This document shows, in pieces, positions 7,568-16,217 of a DNA stretch of 40,643 nt. Numbering within the stretch: position 1 is the first letter of the stretch; every line of letters begins with the position of its first letter. Made by a program: the position numbers and the translations under genes. Source of the DNA: Candidatus Rokuibacteriota bacterium. Lineage in GTDB: Bacteria > Methylomirabilota > Methylomirabilia > Rokubacteriales > CSP1-6. Location: the NCBI GenBank assembly GCA_005887895.1, contig VBPC01000122.1:1-40643 (forward strand), read 5' to 3'. Below the pieces are notes generated by a model. The model was not told where the DNA came from and searched no databases. It saw only the letters and a program-made list of their open reading frames with translations.

Positions 7568-8773
7568 GTGGCCGGCGACGCCGAGATCCTGTTCAATCCG
7601 CTGCTGCCGGAGTTCCACGCCGACCCGTACCCGTTCTATCGGCGCCTGCGCGAGCAGGATCCGGTGCACCACAGCCCGCTGGGATTCTGGGTGCTGACGC
7701 GCTACGACGACTGCGTCAACGTCCTGCGCGACCCGCGCTTCGGGCGCGAGGAGTTCCAGCAGATGCTCACGGCGGTCTACGGCGACGAGACGGAGAAGCC
7801 GGCGCTCCCGCGCTCGATGCTCTTCCGTGATCCGCCCGACCACACGCGCCTGCGCGCGCTGGTCAGCAAGGCGTTCACGCCGCGCATGATCGAGACGATG
7901 CGCGCGCACATCCAGGAGATCGTCGACCGCCTGCTCGACCGCGTGGCGGGGCAGCACGGCATGGACGTCGTCGAGGACCTCGCCTACCGGCTGCCGGTGA
8001 CGGTCATCTGCGAGATGCTCGGCGTGCCGGTGGACGATCACGCGTCGATCCGCGGCTGGTCGGCCGACATCGCGCGCAGCCTCGACGCGATCGGGCTGCC
8101 GTCGGATGCGGCCATCGTCGAGCGCGGGCGCCGCGCGCGCCGGGCGCTGGCCGACTATTTCCGCGCGCTGGTGCCGCAACGCCGGGCCCGGCCGCAGGCC
8201 GACCTCCTCTCGGGCCTCCTGGCCGCCGAGGAGCAGGGCGACAAGCTCACGGTCGACGAGGTCATCGCGATGTGCCTGCTGCTGTTCATCGCCGGCCACG
8301 AGACGACCGTCAACCTGATCGGCAACGGCACCCTGGCGCTGCTGCGCCACCCCGAGCAGCTCGCGCGCGTGCGGGACGATCCCGCGCTGATCCCCGCCGC
8401 GATCGAGGAGCTGCTGCGCTACGACAGCCCCGTGCAGCGTACCGCCCGGATCGCCACCACCGACGTCGAGCTCGACGGCCACCTGGTGTCGAAGGGCGCG
8501 ATGGTCATCACCGCGCTGGGCGGCGCCAATCGCGATCCCGCCCAGTTCGCCGAGCCCGATCGTCTCGACGTCACCCGGCGCGACGTCCGCCACATCTCGT
8601 TCGGCTACGGCATCCACTTCTGCCTCGGCGCGCCGCTGGCCCGCGTCGAGGGCCAGGTCGCGATCGGCGCGCTCCTGCGCCGGATGCCGGACCTCGCGCT
8701 GGCGGAGCCGACGCCGGAGTGGCGCGAGTCGTCCGTGCTCCGCGGGCTCAAGCGTCTTCGCGTCAGCTTCTGA
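7568..8773 (+). CDS. Cytochrome P450
   Basis: A 401-residue soluble bacterial P450. The I-helix oxygen-activation motif is AGHETT. The K-helix ExxR is EELLR in EELLRYDSPVQR. The heme-binding loop is FGYGIHFCLG, with the iron-ligating cysteine at residue 352. The DPPDHTRLR segment and overall length match the class I CYP107/CYP105-like group, which needs ferredoxin and ferredoxin reductase partners; none is in the window. It would hydroxylate a small hydrophobic substrate in the cytoplasm. The GTG start lies only 2 nt after the preceding stop, so it is probably co-transcribed with the FAD/Fe-S dehydrogenase. Confidence 0.93.
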   Translation: MAGDAEILFNPLLPEFHADPYPFYRRLREQDPVHHSPLGFWVLTRYDDCVNVLRDPRFGREEFQQMLTAVYGDETEKPALPRSMLFRDPPDHTRLRALVSKAFTPRMIETMRAHIQEIVDRLLDRVAGQHGMDVVEDLAYRLPVTVICEMLGVPVDDHASIRGWSADIARSLDAIGLPSDAAIVERGRRARRALADYFRALVPQRRARPQADLLSGLLAAEEQGDKLTVDEVIAMCLLLFIAGHETTVNLIGNGTLALLRHPEQLARVRDDPALIPAAIEELLRYDSPVQRTARIATTDVELDGHLVSKGAMVITALGGANRDPAQFAEPDRLDVTRRDVRHISFGYGIHFCLGAPLARVEGQVAIGALLRRMPDLALAEPTPEWRESSVLRGLKRLRVSF

Positions 8774-8993
8774 GCCCGTCCCGGGACCGGCGAACGGACC
8801 TCCGGAAGCTGGCCCTCAGCGTGGAGGTCCGCCGCTCTTCGAGGATCGAGGTCGCCGCGGCCGCCCTCGCGCGGTGGGAGCGCGACGATCCGAACGCCTG
8901 GGCGGCGGTGCGGGCCTGGCTCGCGGCTCGCGACGTCGAGGTCCTCGTCGGCTGCCCTCGGCGCGGTGCCGCTCGCTCGATCTCCGGGGGTAG

Positions 8994-9021
8994 TTGCGCT
9001 CGCCGGCGCCTGCAGTACGCT
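8994..9021 (+). promoter_or_regulatory. Putative sigma-70-type promoter before the osmoprotectant ABC operon
   Basis: TTGCGC (8994-8999) and TACGCT (9016-9021) are separated by 16 bp, and the GTG start follows 9 nt after the second hexamer. The -10 keeps the TAnnnT core. The 257-bp gap 8774-9030 otherwise holds no gene that I can support: its open frame is simply continuous with the ATPase frame. Confidence 0.35.
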
Positions 9022-9030
9022 GCTCGGAGC

Positions 9031-9777
9031 GTGATCGCCGTCCACCACGTCAGCAAGCGGTACGGCGCCACCGTCGCCCTCGACGACGTCTCGCTGGAAG
9101 TCGCGTCCGGCACGACCCACGTGCTGCTGGGGTCGAGCGGGGCCGGCAAGTCGACGCTGGTGCGCGTCATCCTCGGCCTGGTCGCGCCCGATGCCGGCGA
9201 GGTGCTCGTCGCCGGCGTCGCCGTCACGCCCGCCCCGCGCCGTCACCTGGTCGGGGGCGTCGGCTACGTGGTGCAGGAGGGCGGGCTCTATCCGCACCTC
9301 ACCGCCGGCGGCAACGTGCGCCTGCCGGCCGAGGCGGCCGGCTGGCCGGGCGAGCGCGTGGTCCGACGGATGAACGAGCTGGCGGCGCTCGTCGAGCTTC
9401 ACGACGGCGTGCTGCGCCGTTACCCGGCCGAGCTGAGCGGCGGCCAGCGCCAGCGCATCGGCGTCATGCGGGCGCTGATGCTCGATCCACCCGTGCTCCT
9501 GCTCGACGAGCCGCTGGGCGCGCTGGACCCGATCGTCCGCGCCGGCTTGCAGGCCGAGCTGCGACGGATCTTCGCCGCGCTGGGCAAGACCGTGGTGCTC
9601 GTCACCCACGACGTCCGCGAGGCCGTCCTGCTCGGCGCGGCGATCACGCTGCTGCGCAATGGCAAGGTCGTGCAGCAGGGGACGTTCGCCGAGCTGGCGC
9701 AGCGCCCGGTCGAGCCGTTCGTCACCGAGTTCCTCCTCGCGCAGGCGCCGCCCGCCGAGCTGCGCGCGTACTTCTAG
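9031..9777 (+). CDS. ABC importer ATPase, glycine betaine/osmoprotectant type
   Basis: 248 residues with all ABC motifs: Walker A GSSGAGKST, Q-loop VQEGGLYPHLT, signature LSGGQRQR, Walker B VLLLDEPLGALDP and the H-loop VTHD. The nearest types are OpuCA/OsmV-like subunits, although the C-terminal CBS pair of OpuCA/ProV is absent and the protein stops soon after the nucleotide-binding domain. The next gene, 1 nt downstream, encodes the matching binding-protein/permease fusion, so the pair should make a complete importer. The frame is open far upstream, but GTG 9031 gives the normal N-terminus (IAVHHVSKRYG). Confidence 0.9.
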   Translation: MIAVHHVSKRYGATVALDDVSLEVASGTTHVLLGSSGAGKSTLVRVILGLVAPDAGEVLVAGVAVTPAPRRHLVGGVGYVVQEGGLYPHLTAGGNVRLPAEAAGWPGERVVRRMNELAALVELHDGVLRRYPAELSGGQRQRIGVMRALMLDPPVLLLDEPLGALDPIVRAGLQAELRRIFAALGKTVVLVTHDVREAVLLGAAITLLRNGKVVQQGTFAELAQRPVEPFVTEFLLAQAPPAELRAYF

Positions 9778-9778
9778 G

Positions 9779-11272
9779 GTGCACCTCGCCGGCACCCTGC
9801 TGCTCCTCGTGATCCTGGTACCGGCGCTGCCCGCCGCCGCCGTCGTGAAGATCGGCTCGAAGTCGTTCACCGAGAACTACATCCTGGCCGAGATCGCGGC
9901 GCAGGCGATCGAGGCGACGGGCGAGGTCGTCGAGCGCCGGCTGGGCCTGGGCGGCACCGGTATCACCTACCGGGCGGTCGGCCACGGCAGCATCGACCTC
10001 TATCCGGAGTACACGGGCACCATCAGCCGCTCGATCCTCAAGGACCCGGCGGCCGACTCGGTCGAGGCCATCCGGGCCCGGCTGCGGCCGCAGGGCCTGA
10101 CCGTCAGCGCGCCGCTCGGCTTCGACAACACCTATGCCCTGGCCGTGCGTGACGACCTCGCCCGACGCCTGGGGCTCACGCGCATCAGCGATCTCGCGCG
10201 CCATCCGGAGCTGCGGGCGGTGTTCAGCTCGGGCTTCCTCGAGCGCGACGACGGCTGGCCCGGCCTGCGTCGCCACTACGGCGTGCGGCTGGCCGACGTC
10301 CGCGTGATCGAGCACGCGCTGGCCTACCAGGCCCTCGCCGGCGGCGCGGCCGACCTCACGGACATCTTCTCGACCGACGGCCGGCTGACGCGACCGGGCC
10401 TCGCGGTGCTGCGCGACGACCGCCGGTTCTTTCCCGCCTACGCCGCCGTCCTGCTGGCACGGATCGATTTCGTGGAGCGCGACCCGCGGGCGTGGGCCGC
10501 ACTGGAGCGGGCGCTGGTCGGTCGGATCGACGCCGCGACGATGGCGCGCCTGAACGCGCTGGCCGATCTCGACGGCCGCAGCGTCCGGCAGGTCGCGTCG
10601 GGCTTCCTCGGCCGGGAGGTGAGCGACGCCGACGAGCGCGCGCGGCTCGCCCGCGAGCTCGCGTCGCTCAGCCTCGATCATCTGCTGCTCGTCGCCGCCG
10701 CCGTGCTGTCGGCGACGGTCGTCGGTGTTCCCCTCGGCGTCCTCGCCGCGCGGCGCGCCGTGCTCGGCCACGCCGAGCTGATCGCGGTCGGCGTGCTCCA
10801 GACGATCCCCGCGCTGGCGCTGCTCTGCTTCATGATCCCGCTGCTCGGCATCGGCACGCTGCCAGCGCTGGTTGCGCTCTTCCTCTACGCGCTGCTGCCG
10901 ATCGTACGCGGGACCTACACCGGCCTGGCCACGCTCGACCGCCAGCTGCTGGAGATCGCCGACGTGCTCGGTCTCGGGCGCTGGCGGCGGCTGGCGCGGA
11001 TCGAGCTGCCGCTCGCCTCCGTGAACGTGCTGGCCGGCATCAAGACGTCGACGATCTGGACGGTCGGCACCGCGACGCTCGCGGCGTTCGTCGGCGCCGG
11101 CGGCTACGGCACCCTGATCGTGCGCGGGCTGGCGCTGGACGACGTCACCACGATCCTGGCCGGCGCCGTCCCGGCCGCGCTGATGGCCTTGCTCTTCCAC
11201 GGCCTGTTCGAGGTCCTCGACCGCGTGCTCATTCCGCGCGGCCTCCGCGTCGTGATGTCGCGCCCGGGCTAG
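9779..11272 (+). CDS. Fused osmoprotectant substrate-binding and permease protein
   Basis: 497 residues. Residues 1-20 form a signal/anchor segment (LLLLVILVPALPAAA). Residues of about 22-285 are an OpuAC/OsmF-like binding domain, starting KIGSKSFTENYILAEI and containing LYPEYTGT and GFDNTYALAV. Residues of about 295-490 are an OpuCB-like permease with about five hydrophobic helices and the EAA-like loop LEIADVLGLGRWRRL. Binding and permease domains in one chain are known in Opu-type importers, where the permease usually comes first. Here the binding domain comes first. Ligands of this family are quaternary amines such as glycine betaine, choline or carnitine; the actual ligand is not determined. 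GTG is the start, 1 nt after the ATPase stop. Confidence 0.88.
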   Translation: MHLAGTLLLLVILVPALPAAAVVKIGSKSFTENYILAEIAAQAIEATGEVVERRLGLGGTGITYRAVGHGSIDLYPEYTGTISRSILKDPAADSVEAIRARLRPQGLTVSAPLGFDNTYALAVRDDLARRLGLTRISDLARHPELRAVFSSGFLERDDGWPGLRRHYGVRLADVRVIEHALAYQALAGGAADLTDIFSTDGRLTRPGLAVLRDDRRFFPAYAAVLLARIDFVERDPRAWAALERALVGRIDAATMARLNALADLDGRSVRQVASGFLGREVSDADERARLARELASLSLDHLLLVAAAVLSATVVGVPLGVLAARRAVLGHAELIAVGVLQTIPALALLCFMIPLLGIGTLPALVALFLYALLPIVRGTYTGLATLDRQLLEIADVLGLGRWRRLARIELPLASVNVLAGIKTSTIWTVGTATLAAFVGAGGYGTLIVRGLALDDVTTILAGAVPAALMALLFHGLFEVLDRVLIPRGLRVVMSRPG

Positions 11273-11292
11273 CAGTCGGCTGCCACGCGGAC

Positions 11293-11305
11293 CCGGCTCC
11301 GCCGG
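11293..11305 (+). terminator. Short GC hairpin after the osmoprotectant operon
   Basis: CCGGC-TCC-GCCGG forms a 5-bp stem with a 3-nt loop, 20 bp after the stop of the permease fusion. There is no U-run, so an intrinsic terminator role is only possible. Stronger hairpins follow at once in the repeat patch. Confidence 0.25.
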
Positions 11306-11320
11306 GGCGCTGCGAACGGT

Positions 11321-11380
11321 GGGGGTTTGGGGGCCGTGTCGGGGCCCCCGGGGGGTTGGGGGCCATGTCAGGCCCCCCTG
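11321..11380. repeat. GC-rich hairpin repeat patch, family member 1
   Basis: Two hairpins lie in tandem. The first pairs GGGGGCC (11329-11335) with GGCCCCC (11343-11349) around a 7-nt loop. The second pairs GGGGGCC (11358-11364) with GGCCCCC (11371-11377) around ATGTCA. Both modules recur about 19 kb away: CCATGTCAGGCCCCCCTG (11363-11380) matches 30349-30366 with one change, and GGGGGTTTGG plus flanking bases (11321-11343) matches 30420-30442 with three changes. This marks a dispersed intergenic repeat that may also end transcription. Confidence 0.6.
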
Positions 11381-11476
11381 TAAATAAACTCAGCGGTTGT
11401 CGGGGTCAGGACGCGACGGCTGCGCCCCGCGTAAATAAACTCAGCGGTCGTCGGGGTCAGGACGCGACGGCTGCGC
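11380..11476. repeat. 46-bp direct tandem repeat overlapping a gene 3' end
   Basis: Two copies, 11380-11425 and 11431-11476, are separated by 5 bp and differ at one base (T11398 versus C11449). Each begins GTAAATAAACTCAGCGG, an AT-rich string unusual here, and ends ACGCGACGGCTGCGC. On the minus strand the second copy encodes the last residues (AQPSRPDPDDR), the stop codon and 10 bp beyond the stop of the ribbon-helix-helix-like gene. The first copy is therefore a duplicate of that gene end. Two copies with a 5-bp gap are not a CRISPR array. Confidence 0.8.
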
Positions 11477-11734
11477 ACGACGCCGGCGATCCTCGATCGG
11501 AATGACGCGCGCCGGTGGTCGCTCGGGGGCAGGCACGCGGTCGGCGGGCGCCTTCGGTTCGCTTTCCTCGGCGACGAGATCGCGACTGAGCTCGTCGGCG
11601 TCGACGCCGAGCAGGGCCGTCTCGACCAGCTCGTGCAGGGACAGACCGGTCACCTGCGAGAGCCGCCCGGCGGCCGCAATCGCCTCGGGAGTGAGCCAGA
11701 CTGGCTGTCGTTGCTCGGGTGGCTTGCGTTTCAC
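11441..11734 (-). CDS. Ribbon-helix-helix-like hypothetical protein
   Basis: 97 residues from GTG 11734; an upstream in-frame GTG at 11764 would add ten. The N-terminal part, PVWLTPEAIAAAGRL followed by a TGLSLHELVETALLG helix, has the strand-helix-helix layout of CopG/Arc-type DNA-binding proteins such as antitoxins and plasmid regulators. The C-terminal half is a proline/arginine/glutamate-rich disordered tail. No toxin gene lies beside it. A 15-bp palindrome abuts the start codon and could be an autoregulatory operator. Its 3' end falls in the 46-bp tandem repeat. The family call is from pattern only. Confidence 0.55.
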   Translation of the reverse strand: MKRKPPEQRQPVWLTPEAIAAAGRLSQVTGLSLHELVETALLGVDADELSRDLVAEESEPKAPADRVPAPERPPARVIPIEDRRRRAQPSRPDPDDR

Positions 11735-11748
11735 AGGTCCTGGACCTG
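11734..11748. promoter_or_regulatory. 15-bp palindrome at the start codon, possible operator
   Basis: CAGGTCC-T-GGACCTG is a perfect inverted repeat whose edge is the first base of the GTG start of the ribbon-helix-helix-like gene. Proteins of that fold often repress their own promoters by binding short palindromes. Around it, GCTACGG occurs twice in tandem on the minus strand. The remaining gap to 11938 shows no further feature that I can support. Confidence 0.35.
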
Positions 11749-11938
11749 CCGTAGCCCGTAGCACGTCATGCGCCAGCGACCGTTCCGGGCCCGGTCGCGG
11801 GGCCCTCCGCGCCAGATCGACCTACTTTCGGTGACATGCGTGGGTAGACGGTGGCCCGCCACCGGGAGCGCGGGCCGGCGCGCACCGCACAGCGCCGTCA
11901 CATTTGAGCACTGACGTTCAGCCGATGGCGACAGCGGG

Positions 11939-12727
11939 TCAGGCCAGCGCCGGCAGGGTGGCGCGGCCGTCGGGCTCCAGTACTGCGTTCAGCCGCCGGC
12001 AGCAGTCGATCATCGCGTCGGCCTCGTCCAGGAACCACGCGCGCATCCATTCGGCTCGTTCGAAGAATGCCAGCGGGGGCTGACCCACGCGGCGGATGGC
12101 GCCGCGCCGGACGAGGCCGCTCGCGTTGATGAGGCTGACCTCGCGCAGGAGCTTGCCCGGCGCCGCGAACGCCGCCGTGATCGGGCAGAGTCGCTGCAGC
12201 GCCGGCAGCGACTCGGCCACCGAGCGCAGGCAGAACGCGCGCGTGCGGGCCCGCACGGCCGGCGGCAGCGCGTCGAGCAGCGTGCGCAGCGTGAGGCCGG
12301 AAAAGATCGTGTCGTCGACGATCGCCAGCGACGCGGCGGCGGCGACGCCGGCGAGCTGGTCGGCCAGCGGCACCCCGCCCAGGCTCACGACGGCATAGCC
12401 GCCGCGAGCGTCCTCCTCGCGGGTGAGGTCGACCTGGCGGATCGTGGGGAACCAGCCGGTCCGCGCGTGGACCTGCCGCGCCACGCGTTCCCCGGCGGGG
12501 CCGATGCCGAGGGCCAGCGCGAAGGGCTCGTGCGGCCCGCGCGCGCTCAGCGCGTCGATCTGCTCCGGCAGCGTGAGCATCACCACCCGGCGGACGTCGC
12601 GGCGCGCCAGCGCCAGCAGCTCCTCCGCCAGCGCGACCGCCGGCGAGTCGGGACCGTAGCGGCCGCGCACGTCGTCGGTGAGGTCGTCGTGGATGTAGAG
12701 CGTGCGGGGGACCGGCGTGTCACCCAT
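11939..12727 (-). CDS. Phosphoribosyltransferase-like protein
   Basis: 262 residues. The central SLAIVDDTIFSGLTL matches the PRPP-binding loop of type I phosphoribosyltransferases (hydrophobic strand, D-D, then S/T-G-x-T). An upstream GIGPAGERVARQVHARTG helix and the GYAVVSLGG strand fit the same fold. The base-binding hood cannot be assigned, so the acceptor is unknown. It begins 4 nt after the stop of the binding-protein gene, so it is the last gene of a peptide-type importer operon, an unusual place for such an enzyme. It may act on the imported compound, or be a non-catalytic regulatory member of the fold. Confidence 0.65.
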   Translation of the reverse strand: MGDTPVPRTLYIHDDLTDDVRGRYGPDSPAVALAEELLALARRDVRRVVMLTLPEQIDALSARGPHEPFALALGIGPAGERVARQVHARTGWFPTIRQVDLTREEDARGGYAVVSLGGVPLADQLAGVAAAASLAIVDDTIFSGLTLRTLLDALPPAVRARTRAFCLRSVAESLPALQRLCPITAAFAAPGKLLREVSLINASGLVRRGAIRRVGQPPLAFFERAEWMRAWFLDEADAMIDCCRRLNAVLEPDGRATLPALA

Positions 12728-12731
12728 CCCC

Positions 12732-14384
12732 TCACGCCTTCCGGATCCACCACTCGTTGGTGTTCCACGGGTACTCCTGCATGTTCGAGTTCGGCCGGAA
12801 GCCCTCGAGGCCCTTGCGGGTGCCGCGGATGTTCACGAAGTGGTAGATCGGCAGGTACGGCACCTCGTCGGCCAGGACCTCCTGGAGGCGGAAGTACGCC
12901 GTCTTGCGCTTCTCGCGGTCGAGATCGCGGACGCCGGCGTCGAGCAGGCGGTCGACCTCGGGGTTCTCGTAGGCGATCGAGTTGCGGCCCAGTCCGCCCT
13001 TGGCCGGGATGTACTTGCTGTGCAGGCGGAAGCTGTGCTCGGGATCCGAGCCCATGCCCATGCCGATGACGATCGTCTCGAACTTCGACATGCGGTAGAA
13101 GTCGCCGAACAGCACCGCGGCCGGCTTGTTGTTGATCTTCATCTCGACGCCGATCTGGCGCCACTGCTGCTGCAGCAGCTGCTGGATCTGCTCGCGCTGC
13201 TTGTTGCCGGCGGTGCACGCGTTCTCGAACGAGAGCCGGGCGCCGTCCTTCACCCGGATGCCGTCGGGGCCGACCTTCCAGCCGATCTCGTCCAGCAGTC
13301 GCTTCGCCCGCTCCGGGTCGTACCGGTGGTGGCCCTTGATCTTCGGGTTGTAGGCCCACGACTGCGGCGGCACGTAGCTCTCGGCCTCGGGGGCGAGGCC
13401 CAGGTAGATCTTCTCCACGATCGGCTTCTTGTCCAGGCCGAGGTAGAGCGCCTGCCGCATCCGCCTGTCCTTGAACATCGGCAGCAGGTGATTGGGCGCG
13501 ATCGTCTCGTAGCTCGTCGAGGGATCCACGTAGAGGTTGATGGTGGACAGCGTCCTCGCCTCGGGATAGAGATCCACGGGAATGCCCTGGATGCCGGTGG
13601 CGTCGACCTCGCCGGTCTTGAGCTGGGTGAAGAGCACGGTGAGGTCGGGGACGTACTTGAAGATGAGGCGATCGAGGTACGGACCGGGCCCGTGATAGGC
13701 GCGGTGGGCCTCGAGGGTGACGTGATCGCCGGAGACCCATTCCACGAACTTGAACGGGCCGGTGCCGACGGGGCGCCGGGTGTTGAACTCGTCCTTGTTG
13801 ATGTCGGCGCTCCGGGCCAGCACGTGCTCGGGGACGACGAACATGTCGGCCAGGATGTCGAGGATGGGGGCGTAGGGCTGCTTGAGCTTGAACTTCAGCG
13901 TCGCGTCGTCGCCGGTCCACATGTCGGCGATCTGGTCGAAGCCGACGGTGGAGAACGCGGTGACCTTCGGATTCATGATCGTCTTCCAGGTGAAGACGAC
14001 GTCGCGGGCCGTGAACGGCTGGCCGTCGTGCCACTGCACGCCGGGGCGGAGCTTGACGGTGAACGAGGTGCCGTCCTTCGAGACGCCGCCGTTGGCCTGG
14101 GTCGGGATGGCGGCCGCCAGGTTGGGGACGAAGGCGCCCTTGGGGTCGATGCGCCAGAGGTCGTCGTAGATCGCCATGTGCACGCCGCGCTGGGCCTCGA
14201 TCGTCGGCATGACGGGGTTGAAGTTCTGCGGCTCCTGCGAGAGGCCGACGATGACCTGGCCGCCCTTCTGGGGCGCGCCGGGCGCCTGGGCGCCGGCGCC
14301 GCGCACGCCCACGGCGCCGAGCGTCGCGCCCAGCGTCGCCGCGCCGGTCAGGAAGTGCCGCCGGGAGAGGTCGTGACGTCGCAT
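12732..14384 (-). CDS. Family 5 extracellular solute-binding protein, Tat-exported
   Basis: 550 residues. The N-terminus carries a Tat signal (SRRHFL at residues 7-12, then an Ala/Gly-rich hydrophobic stretch ending GAGA). The mature protein is a DppA/OppA-like family 5 binding protein with the typical blocks LRPGVQWHDGQPFTARDVVFTWK, RRPVGTGPFKFVEW and a C-terminal VPYLPIYHF, shown here in part. It would capture peptides, opines or similar ligands in the periplasm for the two permeases just upstream in the operon. AAGGAG lies 8 nt before the ATG. Tat export suggests that it folds, perhaps with a cofactor or ligand, before secretion. No ATPase gene is present in the operon. Confidence 0.92.
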   Translation of the reverse strand: MRRHDLSRRHFLTGAATLGATLGAVGVRGAGAQAPGAPQKGGQVIVGLSQEPQNFNPVMPTIEAQRGVHMAIYDDLWRIDPKGAFVPNLAAAIPTQANGGVSKDGTSFTVKLRPGVQWHDGQPFTARDVVFTWKTIMNPKVTAFSTVGFDQIADMWTGDDATLKFKLKQPYAPILDILADMFVVPEHVLARSADINKDEFNTRRPVGTGPFKFVEWVSGDHVTLEAHRAYHGPGPYLDRLIFKYVPDLTVLFTQLKTGEVDATGIQGIPVDLYPEARTLSTINLYVDPSTSYETIAPNHLLPMFKDRRMRQALYLGLDKKPIVEKIYLGLAPEAESYVPPQSWAYNPKIKGHHRYDPERAKRLLDEIGWKVGPDGIRVKDGARLSFENACTAGNKQREQIQQLLQQQWRQIGVEMKINNKPAAVLFGDFYRMSKFETIVIGMGMGSDPEHSFRLHSKYIPAKGGLGRNSIAYENPEVDRLLDAGVRDLDREKRKTAYFRLQEVLADEVPYLPIYHFVNIRGTRKGLEGFRPNSNMQEYPWNTNEWWIRKA

Positions 14385-14412
14385 GGGTGGCGCTCCTTCG
14401 TGGTGTCGCCGG

Positions 14413-15255
14413 TCAGGGTCCGAGACGCGGATCGAGCGCGTCTCGCAGGCCGTCGCCGGCGAAGTTGAAGCTCAGGACCGTGAGGCTGATCATCGCGCCG
14501 GGATAGACGGCGACCCACGGCGCGTAGAGCACGTAGGTCTGGGCGTTGTTGAGCATGTTGCCCCAGCTCGCCGTCGGCGGCTGGATGCCGTGGCCGAGGT
14601 AGCTCAGCGACGACTCGAGCAGGATCGCGGTGGCCACGGTGAGCGTGGCGGCCACCAGCACCGGCGCCACCGCGTTCGGCATGAGCTGGCGCAGGATGAG
14701 CCGGCGGGCGCCCGCGCCCGCCGCCCGCGCGGCAAGGACGAACTCCTGCTCCTTCAGCGACAGCACCTGGCCACGGACCATCCGCGCCACCGACATCCAG
14801 GAGTTGAGGCCGATGATCAGCGTGATCGTCAGCATCGTCGGCTTGAGGAACGCCGAGAGCGCCAGCAGCAGGAAGATGGTCGGCATCGACAGCAGCACGT
14901 CGACCACGCGCATGATGAGCGTGTCGGCCGCACCGCCGTAAAAGCCGGCCACGGCCCCCAGCACCGAGCCGACCAGCACCGCGATGACGGCGGTGATGAG
15001 GCCGACCGCCAGCGAGACGCGGCCGGCGTGGAGCAGCCGGCTCAGCACGTCGCGGCCCAGCTCGTCGGCGCCGAGGACGAAGCCCGCCTCGCCCGGCCGC
15101 GCGAACTTGTGGTCCATGTCGATGTAGAGCGGGTCGCGCGGCGCCACCCACGGCGCCAGCGCGGCCAGCGCGACCAGGAGCAGCACGACCACCGCGCCCG
15201 CCGAGGCCAGGCGATTGCGGGTGAAGCGGCGCCAGACGATCGAGCGATCGAGCAT
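14413..15255 (-). CDS. DppC/OppC-type ABC permease
   Basis: 280 residues. The N-terminal helix is followed by the family-typical periplasmic stretch GADELGRDVLSRLLHAGRVSL. Five further helices follow, and the cytoplasmic EAA loop is AARAAGAGARRLILRQLMPN. C-terminal blocks SSLSYLGHGIQPPTASWG and DGLRDALDPR are hallmark features of the DppC/OppC family. It pairs with the DppB-like subunit whose stop lies 5 nt before this start. The reading frame on this strand stays open far upstream as a GC artefact; ATG 15255 is the real start by homology. Confidence 0.92.
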   Translation of the reverse strand: MLDRSIVWRRFTRNRLASAGAVVVLLLVALAALAPWVAPRDPLYIDMDHKFARPGEAGFVLGADELGRDVLSRLLHAGRVSLAVGLITAVIAVLVGSVLGAVAGFYGGAADTLIMRVVDVLLSMPTIFLLLALSAFLKPTMLTITLIIGLNSWMSVARMVRGQVLSLKEQEFVLAARAAGAGARRLILRQLMPNAVAPVLVAATLTVATAILLESSLSYLGHGIQPPTASWGNMLNNAQTYVLYAPWVAVYPGAMISLTVLSFNFAGDGLRDALDPRLGP

Positions 15256-15260
15256 CGCTG

Positions 15261-16214
<954 letters not shown>

Positions 16215-16217
16215 CCC

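Noticed and set aside
8821-9030. In-frame extension upstream of the osmoprotectant ATPase, including an ERDDPNAWAAVRAWLAARD helix
   Set aside because: It looks mildly protein-like but would give the ATPase an extra domain not seen in the family. A promoter-like pair at 8994-9021 fits the GTG 9031 start instead.
11380-11476. CRISPR-like repeat
   Set aside because: Only two copies with a 5-bp gap, and one copy is coding. There are no cas genes.
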